DNA of 35,550 nt from an uncultured Luminiphilus sp. Lineage in GTDB: Bacteria; Pseudomonadota; Gammaproteobacteria; Pseudomonadales; Halieaceae. Shown here in pieces: positions 32,078-35,550 of the stretch. The stretch covers positions 1-35,550 of the forward strand of contig CALKMV010000048.1 of assembly GCA_938091485.1 (NCBI GenBank). The letters are read 5' to 3'. The notes under the pieces were generated by a model, which saw only the letters and a program-made list of their open reading frames with translations, did no database searches and was not told the origin of the DNA. The translations under genes and the position numbers were made by a program. Each line of letters begins with the position of its first letter. The first letter of the stretch is position 1.

Positions 32078-34717
32078 TCAGAACTCCAGCGTGTACTCCG
32101 CGTAGTAAACGCGACCTACTTTCGGGTACTGGTACTCGTCGACTTCGGTACCGAAGTCATTGAGCAGCGGATCTTCATCGGTCAGGTTGTTAGCACCGAT
32201 GGTGATCTGGCCCCAAGAACCGAAGTTATAGCCGACTGAAGCGTTCCACATATCCCATGAGTCGTACTTGTCATCACTGGATCGTGACTCAGACTCACCG
32301 ATAAAGTCGTAGGCAACGTTGGCGAAGAAGTTGTTCCACGCCCAGCTAGCCTGAGCATTAGATCGCCACTCTGGGAAGCCGAGGGTTCCCGTCACATCGA
32401 TCATGTTGCCTTGGCCGTAAACCTCTTCTACTTCGTACTTGAGGTACTTGGTCCCGGTATAGCGCAGGCTAATAACACCGAATGCGGTGTCGATGGTGCC
32501 AGCCAGACCCAAGTCAAGTGCTTCACGCTTCTGCTCGACCATGCCGTTGGCAAAGCCCGCGGAGATTTCCACGACCTGGCCTGCAGCATTACGGTCGACC
32601 AGATCACTGCCGCCGCCACCAGATGAGCGAGACGAGTAGTCTTGGTTCAACGCATCCTGAGCCGACAGATAGTCGATGGTATTGTTGAGCTTCAGCTCAA
32701 TCCAGGTTGCACTGGCTTTCCAGCTGAACATGTCGCCATCCCACAGATCCCAGTCAGCACCGATGGAGAGAGACTCAGACTCTTCTGCATCGAGGTCGGG
32801 GTTGGAACCGATATAGGTATCAAACTGGCGAGACGGGCAGGGATCCTGGCCGCTTATCTCACATCCCCAGAAGTCTGTAGCGCCTTCAGCAGAGAACGAT
32901 GTTGCACCATAGAGGTCAGACAGGTCCGGAGCACGGAAGCCCTCACCCCATGAAGCGCGGAAACGAAGCTGCTCGTAACCGGGCACTGCGACGTTGATAC
33001 CAACGCGAGGAGAGGTGGCGTTACCGAAGTCAGAGTAGTCATCTGCACGGAATGCAGCTGAGATCTCCATCCAATCCAGGATTGGGAAGACACCTTCTAC
33101 CATGTAGGCGGTAACGTCGCGATAGCCCTCTGCAGAGTTGCCTGCGGAACCACCCACCATGCCAGCTTCTGACTGCGCGTCTACCAGTGCAGCGTACTTG
33201 ATCTCGTAGTACTCAGCGCCCAAGTAGATTGCAGCGGTGCCACCAGCCATGTCAAACATGTCCCACTGAACACCACCCGACCAGCGCGTCAGAGTCTGAC
33301 GGTCGTCGTTATGTGTCGTGGTCTTCAGGTTGGCAACGAACTGATCAAAATCATCAACACCGTAAGCGACGTTGTACGCCAGACCGCCATAGCTCAAGTA
33401 GTACATGCCTACCGATGATGAGCGGTACTCAGAGTGCGAGTAGTTGGCTTCAACGCGAACGTTGTCAGAGACTTCCCACTTCAGGCCGGTGTTGATATCG
33501 ACCAGGGTGTCGTTGACGAAGTTGTCACGGGTGCCTATGTCGGTCCAACGGAAGTAACCGAAGGTGGCGCCGATATCATTTCTGGGGTCGCCAGGAATAG
33601 TCGGTCCTGGGGCCGCGGGCGGTGCATAACGGCCAAACGACTCGTTGTCAGAAATGATCGCATCGAGATAGACATCAAGGTTGTCATTGATCTCGTACTC
33701 GGCAGATACCCAACTGTTCAGGCGCTCCAGCGAGGCGCGGTTAGCAGATACCAGTGCGTACGCGTAGCCACAATAAAAACCAGTATTGGGACCAGCGACC
33801 AAATCCATACGCATCTCGCCTACGAAACCGCTGCCACCGGGGTCGTCTTGACAGCCAGCACCCGGCGTAAATGCCCACGTGCTTCTGTCATTGGGGTCGT
33901 AGGGACCGCTTACGTTGGGGTTAACCAGGGTGTAACCGTAGAAGCTAACGCCAACAGTTTCAGCGTAACCAACGATGTCGCCGTCGCCATCGTAGTCACC
34001 GTAGCTTGCAGCGGTGAAGTCGCGATCGGCATCAAAAATGGGATCACGCTTGTCATACTCGATGCCCATCGTCACGCTACCGCGGTCTGAGCTGGCGCCG
34101 AAGAGCATTGACAGCGACTCTTCCTCACCGCTGTCGCGATCGCGATCGCCATACCGGCCGGTGATCTTGAAGCCGTCGTAGCCGCGCTTCAGGATAATGT
34201 TGACGACACCTGCTACCGCGTCTGAACCGTAGATCGCCGACGCACCGTCAGCAACAATCTCAATACGGTCAACGGCAGAGAAAGGAATCATGTTCAGGTT
34301 GACGGTGCCGCCACCACCCAGTGAGGGTGAGCCAGCAACCCGGCGACCATTGATCATCACCAGCGTTCGGCCTGCGCCGACACCACGAAGGTCAATTGTC
34401 GCGTTGGACTGAGCGCTGCTTCCCGATGACTCTCGGAATGAGCCAAGCGAGTTCAGGTTCGAGCTACGCAGTGCGTCCGCCACTGAGATGTCACCCTGAA
34501 TCTTCATGTCTTCCGCAGAGATCACAATGGTCTCCTGCGAGATGGTATTGACGGTTGAGCGGGTAATCCGTGACCCGGTTACCAGAACCTCTTCGGTTTC
34601 TGTTACCTCAACATCGTCATCTTGTGCGTTGACCACGCCCATGTTGAGAGCCAGTGCTCCCGTCGACAGGCACAGTGCATACCGCACAGCGTCGTGCATG
34701 ACGTTTCGTTTTGTCAT
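32078..34717 (-). CDS. TonB-dependent outer-membrane receptor
   Basis: This 879-residue outer-membrane beta-barrel receptor would import a ligand using TonB energy. It has a signal peptide (cut near VNAQ, residue 32), a TonB-box-like region at about 40-48 before TGSRI, and a plug domain from about 50 to 180 with ATIDLRGVGAGRTLVMINGRR and VDRIEIVADGASAIYGSDAVAGVVNI. The long barrel ends in the C-terminal Phe typical of outer-membrane proteins. Barrel loops contain at least three Cys-bearing segments, and a DYDGDGDI calcium-like stretch lies near residue 230. The strong site GAGGAG precedes the ATG. No CUT or sigma-regulator domain is present. The ligand is unknown; relatives of this plug type import carbohydrate or peptide ligands. 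Confidence 0.95.
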   Translation of the reverse strand: MTKRNVMHDAVRYALCLSTGALALNMGVVNAQDDDVEVTETEEVLVTGSRITRSTVNTISQETIVISAEDMKIQGDISVADALRSSNLNSLGSFRESSGSSAQSNATIDLRGVGAGRTLVMINGRRVAGSPSLGGGGTVNLNMIPFSAVDRIEIVADGASAIYGSDAVAGVVNIILKRGYDGFKITGRYGDRDRDSGEEESLSMLFGASSDRGSVTMGIEYDKRDPIFDADRDFTAASYGDYDGDGDIVGYAETVGVSFYGYTLVNPNVSGPYDPNDRSTWAFTPGAGCQDDPGGSGFVGEMRMDLVAGPNTGFYCGYAYALVSANRASLERLNSWVSAEYEINDNLDVYLDAIISDNESFGRYAPPAAPGPTIPGDPRNDIGATFGYFRWTDIGTRDNFVNDTLVDINTGLKWEVSDNVRVEANYSHSEYRSSSVGMYYLSYGGLAYNVAYGVDDFDQFVANLKTTTHNDDRQTLTRWSGGVQWDMFDMAGGTAAIYLGAEYYEIKYAALVDAQSEAGMVGGSAGNSAEGYRDVTAYMVEGVFPILDWMEISAAFRADDYSDFGNATSPRVGINVAVPGYEQLRFRASWGEGFRAPDLSDLYGATSFSAEGATDFWGCEISGQDPCPSRQFDTYIGSNPDLDAEESESLSIGADWDLWDGDMFSWKASATWIELKLNNTIDYLSAQDALNQDYSSRSSGGGGSDLVDRNAAGQVVEISAGFANGMVEQKREALDLGLAGTIDTAFGVISLRYTGTKYLKYEVEEVYGQGNMIDVTGTLGFPEWRSNAQASWAWNNFFANVAYDFIGESESRSSDDKYDSWDMWNASVGYNFGSWGQITIGANNLTDEDPLLNDFGTEVDEYQYPKVGRVYYAEYTLEF

Positions 34718-34810
34718 GAGTTTCTCCTCGAGTTGTATCGGACGGTCGACTCGTTTACGGCAGAGCGATGCTCGCCGCCACGTTGTTAACGCGCCCCCTT
34801 TTTTTACTAT

Positions 34811-34822
34811 CTATACGTATAG
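34811..34822. repeat. Perfect palindrome upstream of the TonB receptor
   Basis: CTATACGTATAG is a perfect 12-bp palindrome about 94 bases upstream of the receptor start, in AT-rich sequence where a minus-strand promoter is expected. It could be an operator or contain -10-like hexamers. I do not recognise a known regulator motif. Confidence 0.35.
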
Positions 34823-35008
34823 CGTCGTGGTTTTCACCTAACACATTAGGCGGGAACATCGACTTACCTCGGATTCTACAGAAAGATCGCTCCGTAATAA
34901 AAGCGTCACAATTTTCAAATGTGGTAATAATTGACGGCGTTTTGACTGGTTTAGTCGCTCGTTTTTTGGTGCCGCAGTGGAGACATCAGCGGTAATTTGG
35001 CAAGAAAT

Positions 35009-35037
35009 TTGCCCATGGGCGCGGCTTCGCAGACAAT
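35009..35037 (+). promoter_or_regulatory. Putative promoter of tkt
   Basis: TTGCCC (35009-35014) and GACAAT (35032-35037) are 17 bases apart and match the sigma-70 -35 and -10 at four positions each. The predicted start is near 35044, giving a leader of about 25 nt with GGAG just before the ATG. The 10-bp palindrome GCCCATGGGC overlaps the -35. Confidence 0.45.
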
Positions 35038-35068
35038 AGCACCCGCCTCGTGACCCCCCGGAGTTGTT

Positions 35069-35550
35069 ATGCCCTCGCAAACTGAACTGGCTAACGCCAT
35101 TCGTGCTCTCGCCATGGATGCCGTTCAGGCGGCCAACAGCGGCCATCCCGGCGCGCCCATGGGCATGGCGGATATCGCCGAGGTCCTCTGGAACCGGCTC
35201 TTGCGGCATAACCCCAGCAACCCGCAATGGCCCAATCGCGACCGCTTTGTGCTCTCCAACGGGCACGGGTCGATGCTGATCTATGCGCTGTTGCACCTCA
35301 CCGGTTACGAGCTCTCAATCGAGGACATCAAACAGTTCCGGCAGCTGCATAGTAAGACGCCCGGGCACCCAGAGTTCGGCTATACGCCAGGCATTGAGAC
35401 CACAACTGGGCCGCTGGGCCAGGGTTTGGCTAATGCGGTGGGCATGGCGATCGCCGAAAAGACGCTGGCGGCGCAGTTCAACCGCGATGGTCACGCCATT
35501 ATCGACCACCACACGTGGGTATTTTTGGGTGATGGTTGCTTGATGGAGGG
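35069..35550 (+). CDS. tkt: Transketolase, N-terminal part (runs off the window)
   Basis: Transketolase moves two-carbon ketol units between sugar phosphates in the pentose phosphate pathway using thiamine diphosphate. Reading from the ATG at 35069 (GGAG five bases upstream) gives 160 residues up to the window edge with no stop. Family motifs are [29 protein letters not shown], the [21 protein letters not shown] segment, [20 protein letters not shown] and GDGCLMEG, the last being the start of the ThDP/Mg2+-binding site. In Pseudomonas tkt sits beside the metK regulator; here it lies about 9 kb away, with accessory genes in between. Confidence 0.96.
   Translation, partial: MPSQTELANAIRALAMDAVQAANSGHPGAPMGMADIAEVLWNRLLRHNPSNPQWPNRDRFVLSNGHGSMLIYALLHLTGYELSIEDIKQFRQLHSKTPGHPEFGYTPGIETTTGPLGQGLANAVGMAIAEKTLAAQFNRDGHAIIDHHTWVFLGDGCLME

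Larger units (their letters stand above)
34718..35068. other. 351-bp divergent intergenic region between the TonB receptor and tkt
   Basis: This is the only non-coding stretch above 300 bases. It must hold the receptor promoter (minus) and the tkt promoter (plus). I see a 12-bp palindrome at 34811-34822, a short inverted repeat CCTAA/TTAGG at 34837-34850, an inverted repeat GGCAA/TTGCC at 34999-35013, and a 10-bp palindrome GCCCATGGGC at 35011-35020. The middle (34861-34990) is AT-rich. No coding potential, RNA gene or Fur-like box is evident. Confidence 0.7.

Noticed and set aside
34136-34153. Repeated GCGATCGC-like bases as a HIP1-type repeat
   Set aside because: They are Asp/Arg codons inside the TonB-receptor gene and do not recur as a dispersed repeat here.

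Overview
The window looks like chromosomal core sequence from a moderately GC-rich gammaproteobacterium. Gene content and order resemble Pseudomonas and the marine Cellvibrionales/Halieaceae (OM60/NOR5) group: coaBC-argB-slmA, rpmB-rpmG-mutM, ftsY-ftsE-ftsX-rpoH, yggS-proC-yggT-metX-metW-DUF4426-rdgB-hemW, gshB-tonB-yqgE-ruvX next to pilT, and an ArsR/methyltransferase-metK-ahcY operon near tkt. A large TonB-dependent receptor, a secreted S9 peptidase and a TPR sulfotransferase fit a marine heterotroph. The taxonomic placement is inference; I saw no rRNA, tRNA, CRISPR, phage or insertion sequence.

Layout. 1-3.3 kb: tail of a coiled-coil protein, then slmA, argB and coaBC on the minus strand. 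3.3-6 kb: rpmB-rpmG with a clear promoter and a strong terminator, mutM, then coaD and rsmD on the minus strand. 6-10.5 kb: ftsY, ftsE, ftsX, rpoH and trmB on the plus strand. 10.5-16.6 kb: a tightly packed eight-gene minus-strand operon running from yggS to hemW, with most junctions overlapping or separated by a few bases. 16.7-20.4 kb: pilT converging on gshB-tonB-yqgE-ruvX. 20.5-22.7 kb: a membrane-anchored alpha/beta hydrolase and rsmE. 22.8-26.4 kb: the SAM-cycle operon (ArsR-methyltransferase regulator, metK, ahcY), with rpiA upstream. 27-32 kb is the most accessory part: an S9 peptidase coupled by TAATG to a TPR-sulfotransferase, then a minus-strand pair made of a methyltransferase and a small exported protein. 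32-35.5 kb: a TonB-dependent receptor between a strong bidirectional terminator and a 351-bp intergenic region, then the start of tkt.

The two most interesting signals are regulatory. (1) A letter-perfect CIRCE operator (the HrcA heat-shock repressor site) overlaps a likely promoter immediately upstream of rpoH. This implies that HrcA represses the sigma-32 gene, joining two heat-shock circuits that are usually treated as separate. (2) A perfect 16-bp palindrome sits in the spacer of a putative promoter ahead of an ArsR-methyltransferase fusion gene that leads metK and ahcY, which looks like an autoregulated SAM/SAH-sensing switch.

Several gene starts differ from the longest open frame. slmA, mutM, rpoH, DUF4426, metX, tonB, the hydrolase, the S9 peptidase and the sulfotransferase were moved to internal ATGs, and rpmG and the partial tkt were read directly from the sequence.
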